64,000 bases of DNA from Parvibaculum sp046297875 (GTDB taxonomy: Bacteria; Pseudomonadota; Alphaproteobacteria; Parvibaculales; Parvibaculaceae): NCBI RefSeq assembly GCF_046297875.1, contig NZ_JBKBHD010000001.1:372001-436000 (forward strand). The letters run 5' to 3'. Of this stretch, positions 41,237-49,706 are shown in pieces (the first letter of the stretch is position 1; every line of letters starts with the position of its first letter). The translations under genes were made by a program, and so were the position numbers. The notes below the pieces were generated by a model. The model saw only the letters and a program-made list of their open reading frames with translations, searched no databases and had not been told where the DNA came from.

Positions 41237-42384
41237 CGCGCTGTCAGTCCGGCACCAATGCGCTCGTTCATGATTTCCGTGCTGCCATCGGTATAGGCGG
41301 CAATCTTCGCGCATGCGAGGTGGCGGCCCAGGCCGTGCTCCTCCCTGAGCCCGTTTGCGCCCATGGCCTGAATGCAATCGGCAATGCGCGGCAGGGTCAC
41401 GCGGCCCGAAAATTTCTTCGCATGGGCGGCCGCCATTACCGCATCTCCATCGGCGTCGATCAGCTGACCGGCATGAGCGGTGAGCGCACGCAATGCCTCG
41501 AGGTCGTTTGCGACATTGCCGAGCGACCAGTTGAGCCCCTGATGGGCGAGAAGCTTCTTGCCGAAGGTTTCGCGCGAGGCGCCATAGCGGAGCGCCCTGT
41601 CAAGCGCATCAGCCAGCATGCCCGCGCACATGGCGGCGACATAGACGCGCGCGCCATTCACGCCCTTCATGGCGAGCTTGAAGGCCTCGCCAGGCGGGGC
41701 GAGCATGTCGTCTTCGCTCGCGATGTAGTTTTCGAGCGTGAAGCCGCCCGCACCGATCGCATGGCCGCCCATGAGGTCATAGCCGGGGCCGCGGGTGAAA
41801 CCCGGCCGCCTCGCATCGACGAGGAAGCAGGCAATGCCGCGCCAGCCGGCGGAAGCATCGGTCTGCACATAGGTGATGAAGAGATCGGCGATCGTCACGT
41901 TGGTGATCCAGGCCTTTTCACCGTCGAGACGCCAGCCGCCATCCACTTTCCGGGCGCTGGTGCGGATCGAGGAGAAGTCGCTGCCGGCGCCCGGCTCGCT
42001 CAGCGCCGTTGCGCCGAATATCCCGCCCGACATGAGGGCCGGGATATGGGTGTCGCGGTGATGAGCATTGGGCGAGAAAGCAAGCCGCGCCGCCACATTC
42101 TGCGTATTCACCATCGAGAAAGTGAAGGCCATGTCGGCGCCGGACATTTCCTCGCAAAGCGCGAGTTTGACGAGATAGCGCTGGCCGAGCCCGCCTTGCG
42201 CCTTTGGCGTTTCGAGACGGAGGAGGCCGAGCGCAGCCGCCTCGTGCAGCGCCTCAACGGGCTGGCGCCGCTCGCGCTCCCATGCCGCCGCATTCGGGCG
42301 GACAGTGCTTTCGGTGAACGCGGCTGCGCGGTCGAGCAGCGCCGCTTCATCCGGCGTCAGCAGGTGACGAAGAAATCCTCCCAT
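41233..42384 (-). CDS. Acyl-CoA dehydrogenase
   Basis: The 383-residue flavoprotein has SGADMAFTFSMVNTQ, TALSEPGAGSDFSSI, GEKAWITNVTIADLF, DAGFTRGP-like substrate loop (RRPGFTRGPGYDLMG) and the C-terminal AAYTDGSTEIMNERIGAGL. In the last motif Asp stands where medium-chain enzymes have the catalytic Glu of YEGT. It may act in the same pathway as the downstream-convergent hydrolases or the thioesterase cluster on its strand. Confidence 0.9.
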   Translation of the reverse strand: MGGFLRHLLTPDEAALLDRAAAFTESTVRPNAAAWERERRQPVEALHEAAALGLLRLETPKAQGGLGQRYLVKLALCEEMSGADMAFTFSMVNTQNVAARLAFSPNAHHRDTHIPALMSGGIFGATALSEPGAGSDFSSIRTSARKVDGGWRLDGEKAWITNVTIADLFITYVQTDASAGWRGIACFLVDARRPGFTRGPGYDLMGGHAIGAGGFTLENYIASEDDMLAPPGEAFKLAMKGVNGARVYVAAMCAGMLADALDRALRYGASRETFGKKLLAHQGLNWSLGNVANDLEALRALTAHAGQLIDADGDAVMAAAHAKKFSGRVTLPRIADCIQAMGANGLREEHGLGRHLACAKIAAYTDGSTEIMNERIGAGLTAR

Positions 42385-42402
42385 ATCCCCCCTCTCCTTA
42401 TG

Positions 42403-43323
42403 TCAGACGCCGAGGCCTTCGATTACTAGAGATTCAAGGTGCGTGCGCATTTCTTCCGGTATCGGGATCGCCTTGCGCGTGGTGAGATCCAGCGCGATGG
42501 CGACGGCTTCGGCGGTTGCGATTGCCTCGCCGGTTTCAAGGTCGAACAGCCAGTGGCACCATGTATAGGTTTTCGGTCCCACCTGTTTCAGCCCGCTTCT
42601 GAGCGTGACGATGTCGCCGACGCGTGGATAGCGGCGATAGACGAAGCGATATTCAAGCGCGGCGCCGCCAATGGTCGGCGTTTTCGAGCGATCCGTGCCG
42701 TTCGTCTGCACGAGCAGGTTCGGAATGCCGTCGGAGACGATGCCCATGAAATTGCGCACGGTGAGGAAGCCCTGCGCATCGCAGAGCGCGGGCATGATCT
42801 CGCCCTGCCAGACGCGAACCATGCCCATGGCGTCCGCTTCTTTCAGTTTCGGCGCCGGGCGAGGATCGTAGAGTTCGAGGCCGCGCGGGGCGCCATGCGC
42901 CGGGCGCTCCACAATGAGGGCCTTTGCCGCCGCCTTGGCCTTGGCGGGAAGCGGCTTCACCTCGCGGGTTTCGTCATCCACCCATTGCACTTCGGCATTG
43001 AAGGTGGCGGCGGGTTCGCCCGACGCCGTGTTCACCATCTCCTCATAGACGCTGAGACCGTAGTCGCGCACTTCGAGAATGCCCGCACGGAGGAAGAAGG
43101 GCGCGCCGGGGCGCTGTTCGCGCAGGAAACAGACATGATGATCGCTCACCTGCAGCCGGGCACCTTCATTGCGCGCGAAGCGGGGCCCAAGACCGAGCGC
43201 GAGGCCAAGCGCGGCAAGTCCCTGCCCCGCCTTCTCGACATAGAACTGCACATTCATGTGCCCCATCTGGTCGCATTCCCACGTCTGGACGCTCGACCTT
43301 GCGACTTCGATCATCTCGCTCAT
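42403..43323 (-). CDS. Double-hotdog acyl-CoA thioesterase (third of a tandem set)
   Basis: The 306-residue 4HBT-type protein has first-half motif TWECDQMGHMNVQFYVEKAG, with the catalytic-type Asp and the GHMN turn. In the second half the matching site reads LCDAQGFLTVRNFMGIVSDG, so the second motif is degenerate. It is the most diverged of three adjacent paralogues on this strand. It likely hydrolyses acyl-CoA or acts on a polar acyl derivative. Confidence 0.83.
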   Translation of the reverse strand: MSEMIEVARSSVQTWECDQMGHMNVQFYVEKAGQGLAALGLALGLGPRFARNEGARLQVSDHHVCFLREQRPGAPFFLRAGILEVRDYGLSVYEEMVNTASGEPAATFNAEVQWVDDETREVKPLPAKAKAAAKALIVERPAHGAPRGLELYDPRPAPKLKEADAMGMVRVWQGEIMPALCDAQGFLTVRNFMGIVSDGIPNLLVQTNGTDRSKTPTIGGAALEYRFVYRRYPRVGDIVTLRSGLKQVGPKTYTWCHWLFDLETGEAIATAEAVAIALDLTTRKAIPIPEEMRTHLESLVIEGLGV

Positions 43324-43354
43324 GCTTTTCTTCCGTTTCTTGATTGCGAATTGT

Positions 43355-44248
43355 TCAGAGGCGTTGACGGATCGGCTCCGGCAAGGGAACGGCCTTGCGC
43401 GTCGCCTTGTCGAACAGCAGCGCCGCGCCTTCCGCCGCACAGGCAGGCTCGCCCGTGTCGCCGCTGAAGAGCCAATGCCGGTAGCGTAGCGTCTTGCCCT
43501 CCGTTTTCAGGATCGCGGTGCGCACAAAAAGCGTTTCGCCCGCGCGCAGCTCCCGCAGATAGGTCAGGCGCGTCTCGACCGTTGCCGTTGCAAGGCCGCG
43601 GGCGGCCTGTTCATGGCGGCCGAGTCCGGCATGGGCCCACATATGGCCCTGCGCATCGGAAAAGCGTGCCATGAAGAAGCGCGCATTCATGTGGCCGTTC
43701 GTATCGCATTCCCAGGTGTTGACGACAGAGCGGTTCGTCTCTGTCATGCCTTCCGCGTCGGCACGGACGAGCGAGACATCGCGCTCCACGGCCTCGCGCG
43801 GCAGCGAGCGGGCTTCGGCCACCGGCGGCAGCGAGACGCGCATCTGTTCCGCATTGGCGCGCACGCGATCGGGCCAGGGCGCGAGGCGGCGCGTTCCGAG
43901 ATCGAGACAACCCGTATCGACCACATAGGTCGCTGCAAGGCGATCATCCAGCGCCTCGCGCATCTCCTGATAGATGCGCATTGTCTTGTCGCGGATTTCC
44001 AAGATGCCGGAGCGGATGGTGACGAGGTCGCTCGCGCGGAGTTCGCGGTGAAAACGGATGTGATGTTCGAGCGCGACATAGCCAAGGCCCGATGCCGCCT
44101 GATCGAGCGCGGCATGGCCGAGCGCCACGCGCAGATTGTAGGAGCTGTCGGAGCTTTTCGAGATGTAGTGCTGAATGTTCATATGGCCCATCTCGTCGCA
44201 TTCCTGCAACGAGACATAGCCCTTGTAGGTGCCGATCATGCCGCTCAT
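43355..44248 (-). CDS. Double-hotdog acyl-CoA thioesterase (second of a tandem set)
   Basis: The 297-residue protein carries both halves with intact motifs: QECDEMGHMNIQHYISKSSD and TWECDTNGHMNARFFMARFSD. Each half is a hotdog domain of about 145 residues with the conserved YLRELRAGE strand. The ATG overlaps the stop of the first paralogue by four bases. A 31-base gap leads to the third paralogue. Confidence 0.84.
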   Translation of the reverse strand: MSGMIGTYKGYVSLQECDEMGHMNIQHYISKSSDSSYNLRVALGHAALDQAASGLGYVALEHHIRFHRELRASDLVTIRSGILEIRDKTMRIYQEMREALDDRLAATYVVDTGCLDLGTRRLAPWPDRVRANAEQMRVSLPPVAEARSLPREAVERDVSLVRADAEGMTETNRSVVNTWECDTNGHMNARFFMARFSDAQGHMWAHAGLGRHEQAARGLATATVETRLTYLRELRAGETLFVRTAILKTEGKTLRYRHWLFSGDTGEPACAAEGAALLFDKATRKAVPLPEPIRQRL

Positions 44249-45156
44249 GCAAGCGTCCTCACATGCGGGAGAACGGCGGCGCGTTCCTCATCCGTGAAGG
44301 CGACCGTCTTGCGCGCGTCGAGATCGAGCATGACGGCAATCGCCTCGCCCGTTGCGGCGAGAAGGCCCGTTTCCGCATCGAACATGAAATGGGTGAAGGT
44401 CAGCGTCTTCCGTTCGACGCGGGTGAGCGTGCTGCGCACGACGAGCATGGCGCCGGAGCCGACCTCACGATGATAGTTGAGGCGCATTTCGAGAACGACC
44501 GTGCCGCGCCGCTTGTCCAGCATGTTGCGCTTGCCGAAGCCGAGCGCCTGCCAGAGATGGCCGGCGCCATCCGAGAAGCGCGCCATGTAGAAGCGCGAAT
44601 TCATGTGGCCGAAATCGTCGCACTCCCATGGCATGACGGCGCCGCGATAGATTTCGATGAAATCCATGACGTCTTCGAGTTTGATATCGGGCAGACGTTT
44701 CTCGCGTTCGACGCCGCGCGCCTCCGCGTGAGGCGGCAGGGGCCCGAGGAAAGGCGCCGCGCGCCCCCTTGCCTCGTCCGGCCAAGGAATGAGCTTTCGC
44801 GCATCGAGATCGAAATGGCCGGAGACAGCGGTGATCGTCGCCGAGACCTCGCCCGTCGATGAATTGAACAATTCCTGGAAGCTCACCAGCGTACGCTCGC
44901 GGATTTCAACGGGGCGCGAGCGCATATGCATGATGTCGCCGGCGCGAAGCTCACGGTGGAAACGGATATGCTCCTCCAGCGCCACCATGGCACGGCGCTC
45001 GCCGCGCACCTGCGAGGGCGCGAGGCCAAGCGCATGGCGCAGATAGAAAGCGGCGTCGGAGGCACGGGCGACATAGAACTGCACGTTCATATGGCCGACC
45101 TCATCGCACTCCCATGTATTCACGGTGCCGCGAAACGTATCGAGAAATTCTGTCAT
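44245..45156 (-). CDS. Double-hotdog acyl-CoA thioesterase (first of a tandem set)
   Basis: The 303-residue protein has two intact motifs, TWECDEVGHMNVQFYVARASD and PWECDDFGHMNSRFYMARFSD, one per hotdog half. It is the promoter-proximal member of three paralogues read leftwards. The TetR gene lies 60 bases upstream on the same strand; no terminator is apparent between them, so the set may be co-transcribed with the crotonase-TetR pair. Confidence 0.85.
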   Translation of the reverse strand: MTEFLDTFRGTVNTWECDEVGHMNVQFYVARASDAAFYLRHALGLAPSQVRGERRAMVALEEHIRFHRELRAGDIMHMRSRPVEIRERTLVSFQELFNSSTGEVSATITAVSGHFDLDARKLIPWPDEARGRAAPFLGPLPPHAEARGVEREKRLPDIKLEDVMDFIEIYRGAVMPWECDDFGHMNSRFYMARFSDGAGHLWQALGFGKRNMLDKRRGTVVLEMRLNYHREVGSGAMLVVRSTLTRVERKTLTFTHFMFDAETGLLAATGEAIAVMLDLDARKTVAFTDEERAAVLPHVRTLA

Positions 45157-45216
45157 CGGGTCATATTAAAGGACTGAATGGCGGGTGCCGCAGCATAGGG
45201 GTGGGGATGCCGCTTG

Positions 45217-45819
45217 TCATGCCTGCGGCAAAGCGGCGAGCCTGTGCGTGAGGAGGCCTTCGGCGGTGAAGCCGAGGGGGCGAAGCCTCCCCGAGCCTTC
45301 AAGCACGCGAAGGCCGATGAGGAGCGCCGCCAGGCAGAGGATTTCGCGGTGGGCGGCCTCTCCTTCGAGGCCAGTTGCGGCGCGGAGAGGACCGCCCAGC
45401 ACTTCCAGAATGGCGATAACTCGGCCCGTCACCGCGCGGTCGAGATCGGCGGGAAGCACCTCCGCTGACATGAGCCTGCCCGCAAGGCGGACATGGGGCG
45501 CATTGCCCGCCGTTGCCTTCAATGCCTCTTTCGCCGCCGCTGCCAGAGCGGCGGCAGGACCGGCCGCCCGTTCCGCCGCCTCGCGCATTCGCCTTGCCAG
45601 ATGGCCGAGTTCTTCCGCCGTGAGCGCGATCGCAAGCTCATCTATCCCCGCGAAATAGGTATAGACAGCGCCCGGCGCATAGCCCGCTTCGGCGGCCACA
45701 GCCCGCATGGTGAGTGCCTCCGGCCCGCCCGCATCGCAGACGCGGCGCGCGGCAGCGAGGATCGCTTTGCGCTTCAGATCGCGAATATCCTCGCGGCGCT
45801 TTTCGGCTGCATTTCGCAT
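45217..45819 (-). CDS. TetR-family transcriptional regulator
   Basis: The 200-residue regulator has KAILAAARRVCDAGG, MRAVAAEAGYAPGAVYTYFAGIDELAIAL (HTH) and a helical ligand-binding part. Its ATG shares one base with the stop of the crotonase gene, so it is co-transcribed with it. The palindromes upstream of the crotonase gene are the obvious operators, and auto-repression relieved by an acyl-CoA-like ligand is the likely scheme (inference). Confidence 0.9.
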   Translation of the reverse strand: MRNAAEKRREDIRDLKRKAILAAARRVCDAGGPEALTMRAVAAEAGYAPGAVYTYFAGIDELAIALTAEELGHLARRMREAAERAAGPAAALAAAAKEALKATAGNAPHVRLAGRLMSAEVLPADLDRAVTGRVIAILEVLGGPLRAATGLEGEAAHREILCLAALLIGLRVLEGSGRLRPLGFTAEGLLTHRLAALPQA

Positions 45820-46697
45820 CAGAACTTGTAAGTCGAGCGGGAAACGCCTTCGGCTATCGGCGCACCGCTGTCACGCTCCTTCACGGCCTGCTGGAAGCCG
45901 ACCGCCTCCGCGCGGTTTTTGAACCAGACGCCTTCAGGTGAATGGCGCGTTATGCCGTCGAACAGCGTCGCAAACATCTGCGTCGTTTGCAGGCCCATAT
46001 TCTCATAGGCCTGATTGACCATGAGCTTCTGCATCATGAGCTGATTGCGCGGCACGCCAGCCATCCGCGCGGCAAGTGCCTCCACCCGCGCATCGAGTTC
46101 GGCTTCCGGCGCCGCCTCGAGCACTAGACCCATGTCGGCGGCTTCGGTTCCCGTCACGAGATCGCCGGTGAAGAGCATGCGCTTGGCGCGCTCCGGCCCC
46201 AGGCGGTAGACCCACATGGCCGTGGTGGGGCAACCCCAGACGCGGGCGGGCGGATAGCCGATCTTCGCATCCTCGGCCATCACCACCATGTCGCAGCAGA
46301 GCGCAATGTCGGAGCCGCCCGCAACGGCAAAGCCGCGCACCTTGGCGATGGTCGGCTTGTGGGAGCGCCAGAGCGACATGAAGTCCCTCGTGTTCGCGAA
46401 CATCATGTTGAAATCGACCATCGGGTCCCAGGGCCGCGCATCGCCTGCCGCGACACCGGTTGCCCGGTTGCCGGCCGGTGCCTCGGCAAAATCCTTGAGG
46501 TCGTAGCCCGCGCAGAAGGCCCGGCCCGCACCTGTCAGCACGATCACATGGACGCCATCATCCTCGTTCGCGCGCTCGACGGCGGCGGCAATCTCGCGCG
46601 GCATGCCGGAGGCGATGGCGTTGAGCCGGTCCGGCCGGTTCAACGTGATGGTGGCCACACGGCCCTGCCGTTCATAGAGAATATGTTCGAAGGGCAT
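45819..46697 (-). CDS. Crotonase-superfamily protein lacking the hydratase glutamates
   Basis: The 292-residue crotonase fold has NRPDRLNAI, GRAFCAGYDL and VRGFAVAGGSDIALCCDMVVMAEDAKIGYPPARVWG. At the hydratase Glu positions it has Asp130 and a non-acidic PPAR stretch, so simple enoyl-CoA hydration is unlikely. It could be a dehalogenase-, hydrolase- or lyase-like member. It sits directly after the TetR-type operators and is coupled to the TetR gene. Confidence 0.84.
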   Translation of the reverse strand: MPFEHILYERQGRVATITLNRPDRLNAIASGMPREIAAAVERANEDDGVHVIVLTGAGRAFCAGYDLKDFAEAPAGNRATGVAAGDARPWDPMVDFNMMFANTRDFMSLWRSHKPTIAKVRGFAVAGGSDIALCCDMVVMAEDAKIGYPPARVWGCPTTAMWVYRLGPERAKRMLFTGDLVTGTEAADMGLVLEAAPEAELDARVEALAARMAGVPRNQLMMQKLMVNQAYENMGLQTTQMFATLFDGITRHSPEGVWFKNRAEAVGFQQAVKERDSGAPIAEGVSRSTYKF

Positions 46698-46721
46698 AGG
46701 CTTTCTCCCACTTTTCCCTGT

Positions 46722-46765
46722 TATTGAACATATATCAATAATTTGAACAATGTTCAATTTATTGA
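46722..46765. promoter_or_regulatory. TetR-type operator cluster
   Basis: Three overlapping or adjacent dyads lie 25-70 bases before the crotonase ATG: TATTGA-N7-TCAATA (46722-46740), the perfect palindrome TTGAACAATGTTCAA (46743-46757) and TCAAT-TT-ATTGA (46754-46765). They share TTGAAC/TCAA half-sites, as expected for cooperative TetR-family binding. This stretch is strikingly AT-rich compared with its surroundings. Confidence 0.65.
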
Positions 46766-46824
46766 TCCGAAAGAGGCGGCGGGCATTCCGCGCCGCCGCC
46801 CCGATCAACCGGGCCGAAAAGCCG

Positions 46825-47790
46825 TCAGGCTGTGAGCCCCTTCAGGAAATCATCCATCCGCTTGTTGGCCGCCGCCGCCAAGGCGCCGGGGAAGGCGATG
46901 AAGCCATGCGCGCCGCCCGGGAAGACGGCAAGCTCCGCCTCGTTGCCCGCCGCGATCCAGCGGCCATACATGAAGAGCGAATCGTCCAATAGCGCATCGC
47001 GCGTGCCGATGGTGAAAAGCGCAGGCGGCATGTCGTGGAGCCTCGCATATAGCGGCGAGACATCGGGATCGCGCCGGTCGATATGAGGCGGCATGAAGGC
47101 ATCGCCGAACTTCTCGATGTCGATGGTACGCAGGATCAGCCGCTCGTCGCCAAAGGCCTTCTGGCTCGGCGTCATCGACATGTCGAAGGCACCGAAAACG
47201 AGGTTCGCGCCCGCGAAGCCAGTGAAGCCGTGGCGGTCGCGCATGCGGAGCAGCGTGACGGCGGATAGATGCCCGCCCGCGGACTCGCCGCCAATCGCAA
47301 GGAGCCCGGTGCCGAATTCGGTTTTCGCGTTCTTGGCGAGCCAGATCGCCGCCGCCTCGCAATCATCCGGTCCGGCGGGATAGGGGTTTTCCGGTGCAAG
47401 GCGGTACTCGACGCTGACACAGGCGAAACCCGTGTTGTCCGCGATCCGCTCAAGCATCGGGTCTTGCTGGTCGGCGCCGCCGAGCACCCAGCCGCCGCCA
47501 TGAATATGGAGATAGGCGCCTTTCGGGCTTACCTCCGGCGCGACGATGCGGAGTTTCACCTTGCCCAGCTTGCCATCGATCTCGATTTCGCGGGCGCGCG
47601 GCGATTTCGGCGCCAGCGGAAAGGCGCCCTCACCCCTTGCGCGCTGGTCGCGGAAGGTCTGCACGCCGATTTCCCACCATTCGGGCAATTCCTTCATGCC
47701 CGCAATGATGAAATCGTTGATGCCCTTCGTTTCGGCGGAGATGGCGTCTGCGGTGAAAAGCTTCGGGTCGAACGGATTGCTGCCTGACAT
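46825..47790 (-). CDS. Hormone-sensitive-lipase-family esterase
   Basis: The 321-residue alpha/beta hydrolase has the oxyanion motif HGGGW (97-101), nucleophile Ser170 in GGESAGG, Asp265 in GTRDALLDD and His295 in GGAHGF. This is the HSL (family IV) esterase pattern; no signal peptide. The start codon lies three bases from a perfect 12-bp inverted repeat that contains the Shine-Dalgarno. It is downstream of the DJ-1-like gene on the same strand. Confidence 0.9.
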   Translation of the reverse strand: MSGSNPFDPKLFTADAISAETKGINDFIIAGMKELPEWWEIGVQTFRDQRARGEGAFPLAPKSPRAREIEIDGKLGKVKLRIVAPEVSPKGAYLHIHGGGWVLGGADQQDPMLERIADNTGFACVSVEYRLAPENPYPAGPDDCEAAAIWLAKNAKTEFGTGLLAIGGESAGGHLSAVTLLRMRDRHGFTGFAGANLVFGAFDMSMTPSQKAFGDERLILRTIDIEKFGDAFMPPHIDRRDPDVSPLYARLHDMPPALFTIGTRDALLDDSLFMYGRWIAAGNEAELAVFPGGAHGFIAFPGALAAAANKRMDDFLKGLTA

Positions 47791-47793
47791 GGT

Positions 47794-47822
47794 CCCCTCA
47801 AAGAATCTTGTTCTTTGAGGGG
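47794..47822 (-). promoter_or_regulatory. Perfect hairpin covering the esterase Shine-Dalgarno
   Basis: The arms CCCCTCAAAGAA and TTCTTTGAGGGG pair perfectly around the five-base loop CAAGA (minus strand). The descending arm contains GAGGGG, the Shine-Dalgarno of the esterase, and the ATG follows after three bases. Folding should hide the ribosome site. It is not a terminator: no U run follows, and translation begins immediately after it. A protein operator of the same symmetry is an alternative. Confidence 0.65.
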
Positions 47823-47860
47823 ATTAGACCGGATGAGCGGGCGATGCGCCAGCCCCACCC

Positions 47861-48481
47861 TCAGACGGCGGCGGCGTAGGGCGGCGCGGGATCGTACTGC
47901 ATGGCACGCTGCGTGTTGCGAGCGTGATCCTCTCCGTGCATCTGGCCGACAAGCCATAGCGCCATGTCAATGCCGGCCGACACGCCCGCCGCGGTCACGA
48001 CATTGCCGTCGCGCACATAGCGCACTTCCTCAAGCACGGTGGCGCTCCCATCCGTCTCGCGCAATGCAGGGATGAAGGCCCAATGGGTCGTGACGCGCTT
48101 GCCTTTCGCGGGCCCCGCCACGCAGAGCAGCAGCGCACCCGTGCAGACGCTCGTCACCCATTCGCAGCCGGCCGAAACCCTGGCGAGCCAGGCGAGCAGC
48201 GCCTCGTTCTTCGCCTCGCGGCGCGTACCGATGCCGCCGGGCACAAGGATCAGATCGAGCGCAGGTGCATCCGCGATCGAGACATGAGCCTCCACCGTCA
48301 TGCCCTTTGCGCCGGTGATCGTACCGCCCTTTTCCGAAATCAGGATCACGCGGTCCGGCCGCTCTCGGCCTTCATGGCCATATACCTCGTTCGACATGGT
48401 GAAGACTTCATAGGGGCCGACGAAATCAAGCTCCTCGACGCCGTCGAAAATCAGAATGCCGATATTGCGGTTGCGGGTCAT
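47861..48481 (-). CDS. DJ-1/PfpI-family protein
   Basis: The 206-residue protein has the DJ-1 fold (IGILIFDGVEELDFVGPYEVF, ILVPGGIGTR) and nucleophile elbow VTSVCTGALLL with the conserved Cys. Tail WLVGQMHGEDHARNTQRAMQYDP is like isonitrile hydratase and related ThiJ members. The substrate is unknown; candidates are isonitriles or glyoxal-like compounds. It begins ten bases after the GlxA-type regulator gene, which itself carries a DJ-1 domain. Confidence 0.86.
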   Translation of the reverse strand: MTRNRNIGILIFDGVEELDFVGPYEVFTMSNEVYGHEGRERPDRVILISEKGGTITGAKGMTVEAHVSIADAPALDLILVPGGIGTRREAKNEALLAWLARVSAGCEWVTSVCTGALLLCVAGPAKGKRVTTHWAFIPALRETDGSATVLEEVRYVRDGNVVTAAGVSAGIDMALWLVGQMHGEDHARNTQRAMQYDPAPPYAAAV

Positions 48482-48491
48482 TCAATGCTCC

Positions 48492-49580
48492 TCAATGCGA
48501 CTGCTGTTTGTGGTGTGAGCGCGCGGCTTCCATCATGGTGGCCATCGGCGCGAGATCGCGTTGCGCTGTGCGGAATCTTTCGCGGTAACGGCCGGGCGTG
48601 ACGCCGAGATGGCGGATGAAGGCCCGGCGCATGCGCTCGGCAGCGCCGAAACCTGCATCGGCCGACACGGCATCAAGCGATGTGTCGCCGCTTGCAAGCC
48701 GGCGGCAGGCCTCGTCGAGGCGTGCGCGTTCGACGAATTGCGCCGGGGTGAAGCCGGTTTCGGAGGCGAAGTGACGGGCGAAGCTCCGCTCGCTCATGGC
48801 GGCGCGCGCCGCAAGTGCGGGCACGGTCAGATCGGCGCGCGGATTCTCGACGATATAGGTGCAGATGCGTGCAAGACGCTCATTGCCGACATGCTGGGCG
48901 GCGAGCTGCGCGGAGAATTGCGACTGGCCGCCGGGACGCATCAGATACATGACATGATGGCGCGCAAGCGTGAGCGCCATGTCGCGGCCGAGATCTTCCT
49001 CGATGAGCGCAAGCGCGAGGTCCATGCCCGCGGTGACTCCAGCGCTCGTCCAGATCTTGCCGTCGCGGACGTAGATCGCATCGTCATCCACCACCACATC
49101 CGGGAAACGCTGCCGCATCGTCGGCGCATAGGCCCAGTGGGTCGCCGCGCGGCGCCCGGCGAGAAGCCCTGCCGCTGCGAGGATGACGGCGCCGGTACAG
49201 ATCGAGACGACACGGCGGGCGGGCGCTGCCGCCTTGCGCACGAAGGCGAGCAATGCCTCGTTCTCCATCTCGACCCGCGAACCATTGCCGCCCGAGACGA
49301 TGAACGTGTCGACTTGGGCGAGATCATCCGGAGTGAGGTCGTCGAAACCCTTGTGCGCTGCCAGGGTGAGACCGCTCGTCGTGCCGACGGGCCCACGCCG
49401 CTCCGCCACCAGTTCGACCTCATAGGCGGGATCGCCGGTCGCGGCGTCGACCGCCGCCGAGAGAAGCTGAACCGGGCCCGCAATATCGAGGATCTGCGCA
49501 TCCTCATAGATCAGCATCAGCACCCGGCGGGACCGGGCTTGCGCAGTCTTTCCGGGGGGCGATTTGGCGGCTCTGGACAT
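48492..49580 (-). CDS. GlxA-family AraC transcriptional regulator
   Basis: The 362-residue regulator has an N-terminal DJ-1-like domain (RVLMLIYEDAQILDIAGPVQLL, then VSICTGAVILAAAG) and a C-terminal AraC double helix-turn-helix: LTVPALAARAAMSERSFARHF and TSLDAVSADAGFGAAERMRRAF, then VTPGRYRERF. It probably senses a small molecule with its DJ-1 domain and controls the enzymes encoded downstream. Confidence 0.9.
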   Translation of the reverse strand: MSRAAKSPPGKTAQARSRRVLMLIYEDAQILDIAGPVQLLSAAVDAATGDPAYEVELVAERRGPVGTTSGLTLAAHKGFDDLTPDDLAQVDTFIVSGGNGSRVEMENEALLAFVRKAAAPARRVVSICTGAVILAAAGLLAGRRAATHWAYAPTMRQRFPDVVVDDDAIYVRDGKIWTSAGVTAGMDLALALIEEDLGRDMALTLARHHVMYLMRPGGQSQFSAQLAAQHVGNERLARICTYIVENPRADLTVPALAARAAMSERSFARHFASETGFTPAQFVERARLDEACRRLASGDTSLDAVSADAGFGAAERMRRAFIRHLGVTPGRYRERFRTAQRDLAPMATMMEAARSHHKQQSH

Positions 49581-49650
49581 GCGAACAGCCTAGGCCCGCA
49601 TCAGCTTGGCGGAAATGACAAAGAACAAGCATTTTCCGCCAAACCAGGCA

Positions 49651-49684
49651 AAAGAAAACGCCCCGTCTATCGACGGGGCGTTAC
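49651..49684 (-). terminator. Rho-independent terminator of the beta-oxidation operon
   Basis: The minus-strand stem AACGCCCCGTC / GACGGGGCGTT is perfect and followed by TTCTTTTG. It lies 23 bases after the FadJ-like stop and ends the five-gene operon. Confidence 0.85.
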
Positions 49685-49706
49685 GGTTGTCAGATGCTGG
49701 GCAGGG

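Noticed and set aside
47794..47822. The 12-bp hairpin as a rho-independent terminator of the DJ-1 gene
   Set aside because: No U-rich run follows the stem; the esterase ATG follows after three bases, so translational or operator control fits better.
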